Source: Turbatrix aceti
Taxonomy: Eukaryota; Nematoda; Chromadorea; Rhabditida; Panagrolaimidae
DNA length: 64,000 nt
Assembly (NCBI GenBank): GCA_963969345.1
Contig: OZ017768.1
Span: forward strand, 434,001-498,000
Reading direction: 5' to 3'
This document shows, piece after piece, positions 35,122-45,565 of the stretch. Each line of letters starts with the position of its first letter. Positions within the stretch are counted from its first letter, which is position 1. The notes under the pieces are model-generated. The model was not told where the DNA came from, searched no databases, and was given only the letters and a program-made list of their open reading frames with translations. The position numbers and the translations under genes are program-made.

Positions 35122-36807
35122 ATGCGTCGTCTATCAACTACCTGTTTTTTATTTCTATCATGTTTGATTTTGATTCAATTTTCCCAGGCTCATAAAATTC
35201 TGGTATTCAGTGCCGCAGTCAGCAGAAGCCATGTTCTTTCAAATGCTCGGATAGCAGATACTCTGGCTGAAGCTGGGCACAACGTCGTAAGTCAAAGTTT
35301 TTCTTCAAGTATATCTTTTTATTATTTTTTTATTTAAAAATGCATTTAGACCTTGCTGGAAGTACTCTACAGAAAACTACCGGACACTGTGAAGGTTCGG
35401 TTTGCAAAAAGAATCATTCTGTCAAATGTGACGGCTAATAGCCATCATAGACCAGGCTCAGATGGTTTCAAACCTGATGAAAGCCTGTACGCTGCCATTA
35501 CCCGCCCCGTGAATCATTTTTCAAATTTTTTTGTCAACATTTGCGATGAAATGCTAACCAATTATCGCGAATTTCTCTTATCACTTCGAGATGACGAATT
35601 TGATATCCTGATGACGGAGCAACTGGACACCTGTGCACCGTCTTTGAAGCACGTCATCCAAGCCAAATCGTTCATTTGGATTTCTAGTTGCCCGCTGATG
35701 GAATTTATGGGATCCATCGTAGGCGTCCACGCTCCTACGAGCTTTGTCCCTGCTTCTATCACTAGCTATCCCGACATCAGTGACAAGATGACGTTGTATC
35801 AGAGAATCCGGAACACTATCGAGCATTATAAAGGTCACCAGATATTTGAAAACCTGTTCCACGAAATCACTGTAGTGTACCGAAAACACTTTGGCGAAGA
35901 TTTTCCATCGGTTCTGGAGACCCATCAAAATGTCACCATGATTTTCGCGCTTGGCGATGAATTTCTATCTTTTCCACGACCAATTTTGCATAACATTATC
36001 TACGTTGGCGGAGGTGGCATGGATGGAGGTGTCAAGCAAGAGCTAACCGAACCGTACCTATCTGAAATGGAGAAAGGAGCGAAGGGAGTTGTGCTCTTTT
36101 CTTTGGGTTCCGTTACTGAAACAAAGGATTTGCCGTCTGCTGCCAAAAAGAATTTTTATGAAGCATTTGCTTCTTTTACTGACTACAATTTCATCGTTAA
36201 AATCGACGAAGATGACAAAGAATTCATCGAGATTTTGTCCAAAGCGCCGAATGTCAAAATAGCGCACTGGATGCCGCAGCCCGCGATTCTGGCTCACTAT
36301 CGCCTGAGGTTGTTCATAACCCACGGTGGGTATAACAGCCTCCTGGAAACAGTGCACGCCGGCAAGCCTGTCATCCTGCTGCCCTTCTTTGCCGATCAAT
36401 GGACAAATGGTCGTCTCGCGGAGAGAAACAAATTCGGCCGCGTCTTTGACAAACGCCTGCTTTTGCATTCGTCCGAGGAATTCCGGCAACTTCTGGCTGA
36501 CGCTCTGTTGGATTCTAGCCTTCAAGAAAACGTTCTTCGTATTCGACAACTCATTCGAACAAAGCCAATGTCCGGCACCGAGCGTCTCCTCAAGTACACC
36601 GAGTTTGTCGGTGTCAATCGCGAGTTTCCTGAATTGCATGTTTCGGGGCGCAAAATGTCCATAATTGAGTACCACAATCTGGATATCATTGCTTTGGTAC
36701 TTGCAGGAGGGTTTGCGTCTGTTGTTATCGTTGTTGTTGTTTTGGTTTTTACGATTCGAACATTGTTTTCTGTTTTTTCATCCCGTAAAACTGTAAAAAA
36801 CGATTAA
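35122..36807 (+). CDS. UDP-glycosyltransferase (UGT family, membrane-bound)
   Basis: Two exons, 35,122-35,286 and 35,350-36,807, with a 63-nt intron in phase 0; CDS 1623 nt, 540 aa, a normal UGT length. A signal peptide (about 1-23, ending SQA) precedes HKILVFSAAVSRSHV, the usual UGT opening. The donor-binding signature is at about 375-420: WMPQPAILAHYRLRLFITHG, then GGYNSLLETVHAGKPVILLP and FFADQWTNGRLAER. Near the C-terminus a transmembrane segment (IIALVLAGGFASVVIVVVVL) is followed by a short cytosolic tail with basic residues. UGTs transfer a sugar from a UDP-sugar to lipophilic molecules in the ER lumen, and nematodes have many for detoxification of plant, microbial and drug compounds. 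Exact acceptor unknown. Confidence 0.93.
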
Positions 36808-37086
36808 TGTTATGTAGTTTGTAAATGAAATTAAAAGTTTAGCCTTGATCAATTCAATTGCAAGCCACTTGCTAATTAATTAATTAGAGACACAAAAAAT
36901 ATTTGTGTGTTTTCACGCAGGGGGCCATGACAAAACGCATTACCTAGAGTTTTTCACAAACTATAATAAATGGTGGACCTGATGTTGGACATGGAGAACC
37001 AGGCCAGGGTGCCCGAAACGATCATAAATTTTATGTCACTCCCACAAAATAAATTATCAAAACCCATGTCGCACATGTGCACGACA

Positions 37087-37929
37087 TCAACCTGTCCAAT
37101 ACCGGTAAAAGCAGTACATAAATATAAGAATAACGAAACATCCGATGATAAATATATGCCAGTCTTCGTCGAGTCGTTTCTCGATCATTCGAAGCGTGGT
37201 TCCAGAAAGGCCTAACTGAAAAATTAAAATTAAAAATTTTCAGAGAAACCAAACCAACCGTCTGCCCAATATCCAAGACCTTCTTCTTGACGTCCTTGAG
37301 TTGAAAGCCTTGAGATTTGATATTTTCGAGGATGCCAGTGCCCTGGGCAATCATGTTATCGATAGCATTGTGCGAGTGCCGAAGGTGGTCATTGACAAGG
37401 AGTTCGCTGTCGGCAAAGTTGAGGGATGTTTCGGTGGGTTTAATTCTGTAAAAATCGAAAAAAAATATAATAAAATAATTTTTTAAAGTTTCCAAAAAAA
37501 AAATCTTTTCAAAACCCAAAAAGTGCTAAATTAATTTTATAAAGGACTCACCGTTGCGTAAGAAGCTCTTCGCGTTCAGCTACAACTCTCCACTTGTTCG
37601 TAAGACGGACTTGCAAGTGATGAACGGCACTTGAGATGCCCTGGACTTCGAATTTCAGTTGCTCCACTTTGAACTGTGTTGCACGTCGCTTGGCGGCTGA
37701 TTCGTTCTTGGCACGTTGCTCGAGGTCATTGCAGTTGGCATGGAGGACTCTGGAAAATCACCTGTTGAAAAAAAGGACGATCCCGTAAAAAAAACACCCA
37801 CGTAAGTTGTTGTTCGACGTTCCGAAAAAGTGGCTGAGCATCCGCTTCGTTCCTCGCCTGCTCCAATCTGGCAAGCGTAAACTGAACGTCATGAACCATG
37901 TTTTGCGTTTGCTGGTAAAGAGATTCCAT
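37087..37929 (-). CDS. memb-1: Membrin / GOSR2, Golgi Qb-SNARE
   Basis: Four minus-strand exons join in phase: 37,929-37,802, 37,749-37,552, 37,445-37,259 and 37,215-37,087; introns 52, 106 and 43 nt; CDS 642 nt, 213 aa (human GOSR2 is 212). The start MESLYQQTQNMVHDVQFTLA parallels human MDPLFQQTHKQVHEIQ. A middle segment QFKVEQLKFEVQGISSAVHH and EREELLTQR follow the human pattern. The SNARE motif runs from about LLVNDHLRHSHNAIDNMIAQ through KKKVLDIGQTVGLSGTTLRM. A single C-terminal anchor (IFIIGCFVILIFMYCFYRY) closes the protein. Membrin acts in ER-to-Golgi and intra-Golgi fusion with syntaxin-5, BET1 and SEC22/YKT6. It is divergent from CACYBP with only 232 bp between the start codons. Confidence 0.9.
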
Positions 37930-38161
37930 GATTTGTAATGGCAATAGCACAAAAAAGCACTCAAATAAAAAATACGTACACGTCGAAAACGAAATTCAGC
38001 ATTAATCAAGATTGAAGGCTCTCAGCACGACAATTTTTCACGTTCTTGCTCTGCGTTTTTTCCGAACCTTCGAGAAAGCTGCTGTTCTTTTGAACTAAAC
38101 AGTTTTTTACCTCTTTTTTGTTGGTTGTTACAAGTTTTGATTGTCATTTTAGCCTAAAATC
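37930..38161. promoter_or_regulatory. Putative bidirectional promoter between membrin and CACYBP
   Basis: The start codons of two divergent housekeeping genes are 232 bp apart, so both promoters must share this interval or overlap upstream transcribed DNA. The segment near 38,030-38,100 is GC-richer than its surroundings. No core promoter motif is assigned. Confidence 0.55.
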
Positions 38162-39106
38162 ATGTCAGCTGAGGTTTGGTTTTCTTCTTTTGTTGTAAAA
38201 AGATAGTGATTGCCAATTTTTCAGATTGAGCTCGACCTCGCCGAAGTCAAGACGCTCCTCGCTTCTGCGAAGCGCCCTGCAACCCAGAAGGCTCTTACCG
38301 AGCTCCAGACTCGTTTGACCACTCAGCTGGATCAGGTTTGTAAATTTTCTTCGAAAACAACATTTTTATGGTTTTGACAGTTTAGGCCAAGTTCAAGGAA
38401 GCTAGTGCCGCTGCACCTGCTCACAAGCCAGCCCCAGTCATCACGGCAGGCAGGCCTCAGGTGAAGCTCACGACCTATGCCTACGATGAGTCGGCTGGCT
38501 TTGTCAAGCTCTACTACACCATCAATGGCGTTCAGAATATTCCGGCAGAGCGGATTCAGTCGTCGTTTACCGAAGAGTTTGTTTTTTTTATTAAAAAATG
38601 ACGAAGCATTTTTTTCATCTATGCGAAAAAATTAGGTTTTACCGCACTTTCCGATTTCCTTTCTAAAGTCGTTTTTTACACTCTTTCATGCCTTTCTCGC
38701 TTTTTCAATCAAAAATTTCAGTACATTCGATATCAGCGCTCTGGACGTCGAAGGCAAGGACTACCACATGTCTGCGAAGGGTTTCGTCCACCCCATCGAC
38801 CCTGCCAAGTCAGTCGTCAAGCAAAAGTCTGACATGCTTCTTGTCATGCTGAAGAAGCCTGATTCGAGTACTTGGTCCAACCTCTTCAAGCTTGCCCACG
38901 AAGCTCAGAAGCGCGAAGAAGAAAAGTTCAAGAACGCCGATCTCCCAGCCGCTGGCGACGATCCACAAGCCGGACTCATGGGCATGATGAAGAATCTCTA
39001 CGACCAGGGCGACGACGAAATGAAGCGATCCATTCGGAAGGCGTTTGCCGAGTCGCAGTCCAAAAAAGCTGCAGGAGACGGCGCGGGAGACTTTCCGATG
39101 ATGTGA
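38162..39106 (+). CDS. CACYBP: Calcyclin-binding protein / Siah-interacting protein (CS plus SGS domains)
   Basis: Four exons join in phase: 38,162-38,173 (only 12 nt), 38,225-38,335, 38,386-38,576 and 38,722-39,106; introns 51, 50 and 145 nt; CDS 699 nt, 232 aa (human 228). The N-terminal helical hairpin (IELDLAEVKTLLASAKRPAT) is the Siah-binding dimer region. The CS domain follows (about 70-155: TTYAYDESAGFVKLYYTING, then ERIQSSFTEDTFDI). The C-terminal SGS region has WSNLFKLAHEAQKREEEKF, GLMGMMKNLYDQGDDEMKRS and IRKAFAESQSKKA, matching human [20 protein letters not shown]. Known: CACYBP links Siah-1 to Skp1 in ubiquitination of beta-catenin and binds S100 proteins. The 12-nt first exon (MSAE) is small but its donor and frame agree. 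Confidence 0.92.
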
Positions 39107-39173
39107 GGAGATTTCAGTTTTTTTTTTAATTTTTATGGTTTGAGTAAAATGTTGTTTGTTTTTTGTTTTACTT

Positions 39174-39179
39174 AATAAA
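39174..39179 (+). terminator. Polyadenylation signal of CACYBP
   Basis: AATAAA lies 68 bp after the stop codon, within T-rich sequence. Confidence 0.65.
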
Positions 39180-39189
39180 ACTGGTAGAA

Positions 39190-40410
39190 CTGGTTGACAT
39201 GTGATTTGCGGTGGACTTTTGAGTTTTCGTGTATTTTTCAGCGGAAAAGTTTTATTTTTGGATTATAACACGCAGACCCGGAAGTAAAAAAATTTTCACT
39301 TTTAATTTTACAGGTGAAAACAGCCACCGTTAAACTCTCGTCGCATATAAGCACTATCATAGAAAAACTTTTTTCTCTAATTTTGCTGCTGGCTTTGGAG
39401 CGAGCAGTAAATACGAGTTCCAAACCTATTGAACAGAGTTTTTGTCCGAACGCTTGATTCAAACGAGATTTGAGTTTTCAAGCCTATGTGCTCGAACTGT
39501 CTACAATTTTGGCTTGCTTCACGTTTTTGGGATATGAAAACATGTTCAATTTTTATTCATAAATTTGTTCAAAAAAGTTTGTGAATAAAAAAGTACCCTC
39601 AATTATTTAGCAGTGGCAAAACAAAGTCATAAAAAGTTGTGCCACTAACCTGGAATAATACGTTGAAAAAATGGCGTGCGTTTTACTACATAAACTTGCA
39701 TTGTGTTGTTTTTTTTCAGATTTTATAAAAATATGTACATAAAACAGTCCGTTGGAAATTCCCAATTTCTATCATAAAAAAAATTTGACATTGTCTTTAG
39801 CGGTGCGCAAGATCGTAATTAAGTATTCAGATTACTGTAGAAAAGAGAAACAATTCTTCTTTGTTTTACAAAAAATGGCAATTAAAATCCCAGGATGCTC
39901 CGATCCAGCACAGGCTATCGTTTACAACCCCTGACCTGGTCTGATGAACAAAAGTGATTATAAATCTTTGCAACCAGACAGCGCCGTAAAACTGTAACCG
40001 CCAAAAAAAGCTGAACAACCCAAGGACCCATGGTCCAGCTTAGCGTCTGGTCGGCAATCTGCGCAACAGCAACCCTAGATCCTCGGCGGGGTGATTTGAG
40101 TGGTGCTCGAGACCTGCGACTCAAGAGGGTAGAAAGCAATTTATGCAAAGTAGTGCCTACCACCCCTGTTTTGGCACAAACACACCCTCATCGCTGAGGG
40201 AGGTGACGGTTGCTTATGCTAAGTTGGCCTGACCAGGGTGATCGCATTTCAGTCTCCCGCTGGCGCGGTAGAGATACTTTGTCACTTTGGGGATACTGAA
40301 TGTTATCATGAATCCCAATAGGCAGGATGTGGATTTCTGTGTTGCGTTTTGCGAGGTAATGCAATTGTTATGTAAATAAATGTATATTTTGGTGAGGGAT
40401 ATTTACTGGA
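39190..40410. other. Intergenic DNA with an unexplained GC-rich patch
   Basis: The first 650 bases are AT-rich and featureless. Positions about 39,890-40,330 are markedly GC-richer, with small hairpins such as CCCTCATCGCTGAGGG at about 40,183. No protein frame or known RNA gene could be recognised. A structured RNA gene or SINE is possible. Confidence 0.4.
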
Positions 40411-40418
40411 GTTTCAAC

Positions 40419-40899
40419 CAGGGATGGGTGAACACTTGTTTTTTTTGTTCATGAACAAACATGAACATTTTGTCAATTTTGTTCACAAGTATGAACAAAC
40501 GTGAACACTTTCAATCGTGTTCACGAACAAACGTGAACAAACACAATGAACAAATTATAAAGGCTAAACTTCGGTTTTATCCTTTATTTTTGACAGTAAA
40601 ATCAAAAATGAAATCAAAAATTACTATTATTTAGAACTTAAACTTGTTGGCAAAAACAAACATTAATCCGCTTAGTTTCTCATAACAGAGACGGTTGCGC
40701 AAAACAGTAATGTTGGCAGCCACCGAGAAAAAGTGGATCATTTTGTTCGTTTTTTTCTGTTCGAAAAATTTAGTCGTGTTCATGAACAAACATGAACATA
40801 GCCGTTCATTTAATTTTTGTTCATGAACGAACATGAACAGCCAATTTTGGATTTGTTCATGAACAAACACGAACGAACATGAACGTTCACCCATCCCTG
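40419..40899 (-). mobile_element. 481-bp hAT element retaining a transposase C-terminal remnant
   Basis: The ends are CAGGGATGGGTGAAC and GTTCACCCATCCCTG, a perfect 15-bp inverted repeat. Identical 8-bp duplications GTTTCAAC flank it at 40,411-40,418 and 40,900-40,907. Near both ends are imperfect tandem GTTCATGAACAAACATGAAC palindromes. On the minus strand an open frame includes MIHFFSVAANITVLRNRLCY, then EKLSGLMFVFANKF. This matches the C-terminal dimerisation region of hAT transposases, where FS.AG.I....R.RL is conserved. So this is an internally deleted hAT element, not able to move by itself. Confidence 0.88.
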
Positions 40900-40907
40900 G
40901 TTTCAAC

Positions 40908-41710
40908 TTTCAAGTTGACCTCAATCAGAATTATATATGTATGAAAAAAATCGTTACGACTGAACAATAAAATAATCGAATACGATTTGGGCTTTTGAAA
41001 ACACGTTGATTTTTCAGGAGCATCTACAACAACGTTGTATGATTTTTTTTCGAATTTTCTTGTTCTAACTTTTTTTTTCACAAAAAAACAGGTTTATCTA
41101 ATAAATTTACTTTTTTACGCGCATTTCGTACTGTATATACTATTCGCTCCAGTCTTCCGTTTTTCAAATTTACCAGTCCAAAATTCCCATAATTACACTT
41201 TAAAATGCCAACTGCGCAATGTTCAGTCCTTTTTTTCTTTGTTTCACTAAAAGACACATCCATCAGCCAAATAGTGCACAGTCAACATGACTACTTCAGA
41301 ATATTTGTTGACAACTGCTGAACACGGCCACGAAAGGGTGCCCTTTGATCTTGAATGTACAACAAAAACCCAGGCACAGGCGAACCCCGTCTGATCATTA
41401 GGCATCCCAACCGTCGTTCACTGGCATGTGGTTCGGAGAAGGCAGGTCAGGACTTGCCAGAAATTTTGCGCGCGCGATCTTGCTGGGCTTGGCTGTTTGC
41501 GTAGGCGCTTAACCCCATTTCCAGGGCACGGTTCGGTGGTACAGAAGGGGTGGTGGAGTGGGGAGGGGGTAACCTATGTGCATGTGTGACACAGCTGTCT
41601 TAGAGCGGAGCCGCCCGTTCGCCCGATGGGGAGGTCAACCTGTTTGCTGGCTGGCTTCGTTGCACACCGGCGTGCCTTGGCATTGACCGTGGCCTGGACT
41701 TGCAGCCTTG
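40908..41710. other. Intergenic DNA with a second GC-rich patch
   Basis: Positions 40,908-41,270 are AT-rich. Positions about 41,320-41,710 are strongly GC-rich compared with the surroundings, without a long open frame or a recognised RNA. A structured noncoding RNA, an old transferred fragment or a dead gene are all possible. Confidence 0.4.
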
Positions 41711-41718
41711 CTTTTGGG

Positions 41719-41775
41719 CAGTGTTGTCGGTTCCGGCTAGTTTAAGTCATAAAATAGCCGGAACCGACAACACTG
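41719..41775. mobile_element. 57-bp hAT-type MITE
   Basis: The whole element is a perfect 21-bp inverted repeat (CAGTGTTGTCGGTTCCGGCTA and its complement) around a 15-nt spacer. Identical 8-bp duplications CTTTTGGG lie directly outside at 41,711-41,718 and 41,776-41,783. The first 12 bases equal the terminus of the 232-bp element at 16,927, so both were probably moved by the same transposase. Confidence 0.92.
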
Positions 41776-41783
41776 CTTTTGGG

Positions 41784-44700
41784 TAAATTTATTGTTTTTT
41801 TAACCGTTGTTTAGTCAAAACTTGCCAAAAAATCGTATATGTAATTTTTTTTATAATTTGTTTGATTCAAAATTATTTTCAATTTTTTACGGAATTTTAT
41901 ACAATTCACCTGATTTTTCGTGAATGACAAAAAAATTTATACATTTTTTCCCTTCTAATCCATCACAAGATTTATGTGAACCATATTTCTGTTTCACGGC
42001 CATGGCCATGGCCGCGAACAATCGTCGTAGCCACGACCATGGCCACAAAAAGCTGCAATCTTCAGGTAGGGTCACCTAATAACGTAAGTGTCCACTTATT
42101 CTCTCTCAGCATATGTTTTTCGTCACTGTCATATGAACACACCCAGACACACATTTTCGCAATCCATGTTGCCAGGTTGGCATGCTCAAGTTGATTTCTT
42201 AGTCTTACATTAGTTTGTGTCCATCGTGTTCAACATGCATGCACTTACCTGATCTGGCTCGCAGTCGGGGATGGTTAAAAAAAGCCTTGTGTTCTTTTTT
42301 CGACTTTTTTTTATTGTTTTTAATGCAGAATAAGCGGCTCAATTAATTTTATGTAATTAAAAAAATCCTATAATTGTTCTAAACCTTCCAAAAAACCTAT
42401 AAATCACCTGTTTGTGTTGTCAATCTGACCACAGCCAGCCTAGAAGTCTACTTTTTCTTGGCACGTGAAACACTTTTTTCTCGCCTTTTTTCTTCTTCTT
42501 CGATCATTGTGAGTCAAAAAAACCATACTCTCTATTCTTCACGCGCAATTGCATTCTCCTTGTCCACTGTTTTTGATTGTCAGATCAATCAATCGTGTGT
42601 ATGTGTGTTTTTGTCCACTTTGGTCATCCATTATTTAATGATCGTCTACCCTCTATCTGAATGGCTAATGGCACTATTTTGCCATTCAGACAGGTTCCTT
42701 GGTTTTTTTCCGGTTTTGCCTCAGTCAGATCTGTCTATCAAAGCCGGTGAAAAAAATAAAAGCCCGCCACATCTGGTTGGGGTTTGTTTCTTCTTCTTCA
42801 TGAGCGTTAGACTGGCTTGTTTCGTTTTCCTCTTCCTCGATTTCTCGCTCGGTACAAAAAAAGAAAGCCTGACTGACTGAATGACACTCGATTGACCTCC
42901 CTCCACCCGACTCGATCGTTCTCCTCCTCGTCGTCCGGAAAAAAGGCCCGCGCATTTTCCTCTCGGCTTTCAAAAGAGGGGTGTTCGTTATTGTCTTACT
43001 TTCATGTGCCTTTGTTTTATATGTTCATGTTAGCATTTTTTGTTAGTTGTATAATTTTTTTATTTGTCGCGAATTTTTATCGCCGACTGAATCTCAATGC
43101 TTTTTTGGCACGTGGCCTGGCTATTCGCCATCGAGTCAAAAATCTGGACAACAACAATCCCTTACTAATCGGCGATGGATAATAATGCCAATCGGGAAGG
43201 GTTCTTCTGGAACGCGGTTATACATCTTTATATCTGATTTTCTTGTCTTCATTTGCGATCTAAAAAAAAAATTACACGCCCTTTCGTTTGTCCATCATTT
43301 TTTAATTTGTGCTCTATTAATTAATATAATTATTAATTATTTTATATAAGGCCCTAAAACAGGTTAACCTGCAGGTTTAAAAAGCAATGTTTTTCTCATG
43401 CGTACCCCTTAGTAACCAATTCGCTCGTCCTCATTCTAAGCACCTACCACGAAACCCCAAATTAACCATATCTACCGACTCCGATCCTAACCAGCCTCTA
43501 ATTTGTTATCTCTAATCGCCATCAATCGCACCTTTATTGATGCCAATTTTCCGTGTTGTGCCGCAGAGAACGACTTGACATCGTGTGGAGGCGCAAATGT
43601 GTAGCTAGGTCACTTCTTGGGGTCTCTTTATGCTCTTATCTCCATCAGTTTTTGTTTGCTTTTTTTATCGCCGCAATTATTGGCATTTTGTTATATTTCT
43701 TTTTTGGTCCCGGAAAGGGTAGCTATAGCGTGCCACTTTTGTAATGCCATTTTTTCAATGGCACAACTTTGATTCCTACCGCTTCCGTGCGCGGGCTGTA
43801 ACTGCATTGTGCAAAGGAAGTGTACTTATTTAGCAGAACTCGATCGCCCTCTCTGCTTGGCATTATTATGAAGTTCGCCGCACAAATATAAATACCCCCT
43901 GCTTCGTGTTCGACATACAAGATACCTCTTTGATCGGGGTCGTTATTCTTACTTTTGCTTGCGCAATACTTATAACTTTCTACCGTTTGCCTGATTTATG
44001 TGACTTACCGAGTTGAAGCATTACTTTCTCTATAAGCTAAAACATGTCTGCCGTTTTTCTCGTTGTGACTGTCTATTGCCCGGGACCAAATTTTTGGAGC
44101 ATTGTTCTGTTGAACACAAGACAAAAGACAGCGCGCACCAAGAATTGAATGGGGCTCTGGGATTTCTTTTGATCGAATTATTCGATTCCGACAACAACTG
44201 TCATTCATTCAATCACGCCACCGCGCATTGCTTTGGCTTTCGAATGATTGATTGGTAATGACTGCCAAAAATGGCTCGGAAAAGTAGTTGTTTTTTTCTA
44301 AAGGGCAAAAAAATCGTGATCCGTGTTTTTGCATTGTCATTTTTAATTTTTGTCAATTGTTTATCCCTCGGTAAGCATTCTGTCATCTATCTATAATTTT
44401 TGGCGGGCAAAAAGGCAAAAAAGGGACACGTCGTATGTGATCATAATGCATCCTTACCAAACCAAACCAGCCGATTGACAGGAGGAATGAATACCAGTCG
44501 AGCGGCTTGTAGGAGTATATTAATGACAGCGCTTCTTTCTACAGACATGCGCACATAAAAAAAGAAGACATGATCGTTTGAGGGTAAGTAATGCAGATAA
44601 AAAGCCATTTACATTTGTCAGGGGACTTTGTGACAGGGAGAAGAGATGAAAAGATGGATTCATCACACATGTTCACAACATGAGCATTCAAACCAACCAA

Positions 44701-45565
44701 CCGGGAGGGGGGATTTTTATCGCGCCTTTTTTGAATTTTTTCAATGCTTTGAATTTTTATTGTTTAGTTTATTTGTTGTTTTTTGAAATTTGTAACGGTC
44801 CAAAAAAATTTAAGTCAAATCGACCGGACACCAACGAGTCATGGGCCATCCCTGTTGACCCCTGACTCGATTCCCTCTACGTTCATGTTGAACACTGCCA
44901 CATTTTTTGAACGAACGCGCTTATTCTGTCTGCTTTTCGCCGATGCGCGTCAGTCATGTCAGTGGGATGACGACACCCCAAGGATCAAGCGATGACAGAC
45001 ATTGTCTCTCGCGCAACGTGTTGCACAAGCTTTTGTTTCCCATTGCCACCCCCTGATGAGTGTGAAGACCACTCAATAAGAACCTTCAGGCTCGCCCGAG
45101 CCATGTTTACCATGGATGAGGCTGACTTCTCTCTTTATTACGATTCAAATGCCACTAATGGTTTGGTCCATGTTGGTCATCTCGTGCTTGTTGAACATGA
45201 ATTTTTTTGTATTTGTTAGTTAAAAACGCAAAAAACCACGTGTTTTCAACAAAAAAAAATTATTTTACTACAGCAATACGTAAAACGTCTTACAATATTT
45301 TTTATTGATTTTTTTTCCGTAATATCCGTATAGTATTAAAGTATTTTACATTTTTATTGTATTTTTTCGTGAATTTACAAAAAATACTTTTTTCCGTGAA
45401 TTTAAAAATGTGTACTGCAATGTAGTGTCTTACGGTCGTTTTTTTATCGTAATACTTTTTTTTTGTTAACTTATGCTTAATTAATTAATCGTAGTTTTTT
45501 CTATTTCAAACTTACGGTCGCTTGCTTTCATCTCTCTTCCATCCGAAATTCTTTTGTTGCCACCG
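41784..45565. other. Long intergenic region upstream of the RGS gene
   Basis: No gene is supported. A small CATGGCCATGGCC repeat lies at 41,998-42,050. Pyrimidine-rich tracts at 42,470-43,000 give spurious open frames on both strands. The stretch 44,860-45,130 is less AT-rich but has no recognised exon. Upstream noncoding exons of the RGS gene could lie here. Confidence 0.45.

Noticed and set aside
36058..36675. Minus-strand open frame of 205 codons
   Set aside because: Antisense to the conserved UGT domain; no independent evidence.
42458..43182. Several overlapping open frames on both strands
   Set aside because: Pyrimidine-rich low-complexity DNA; hydrophobic-looking translations come from TTT/TTC runs.
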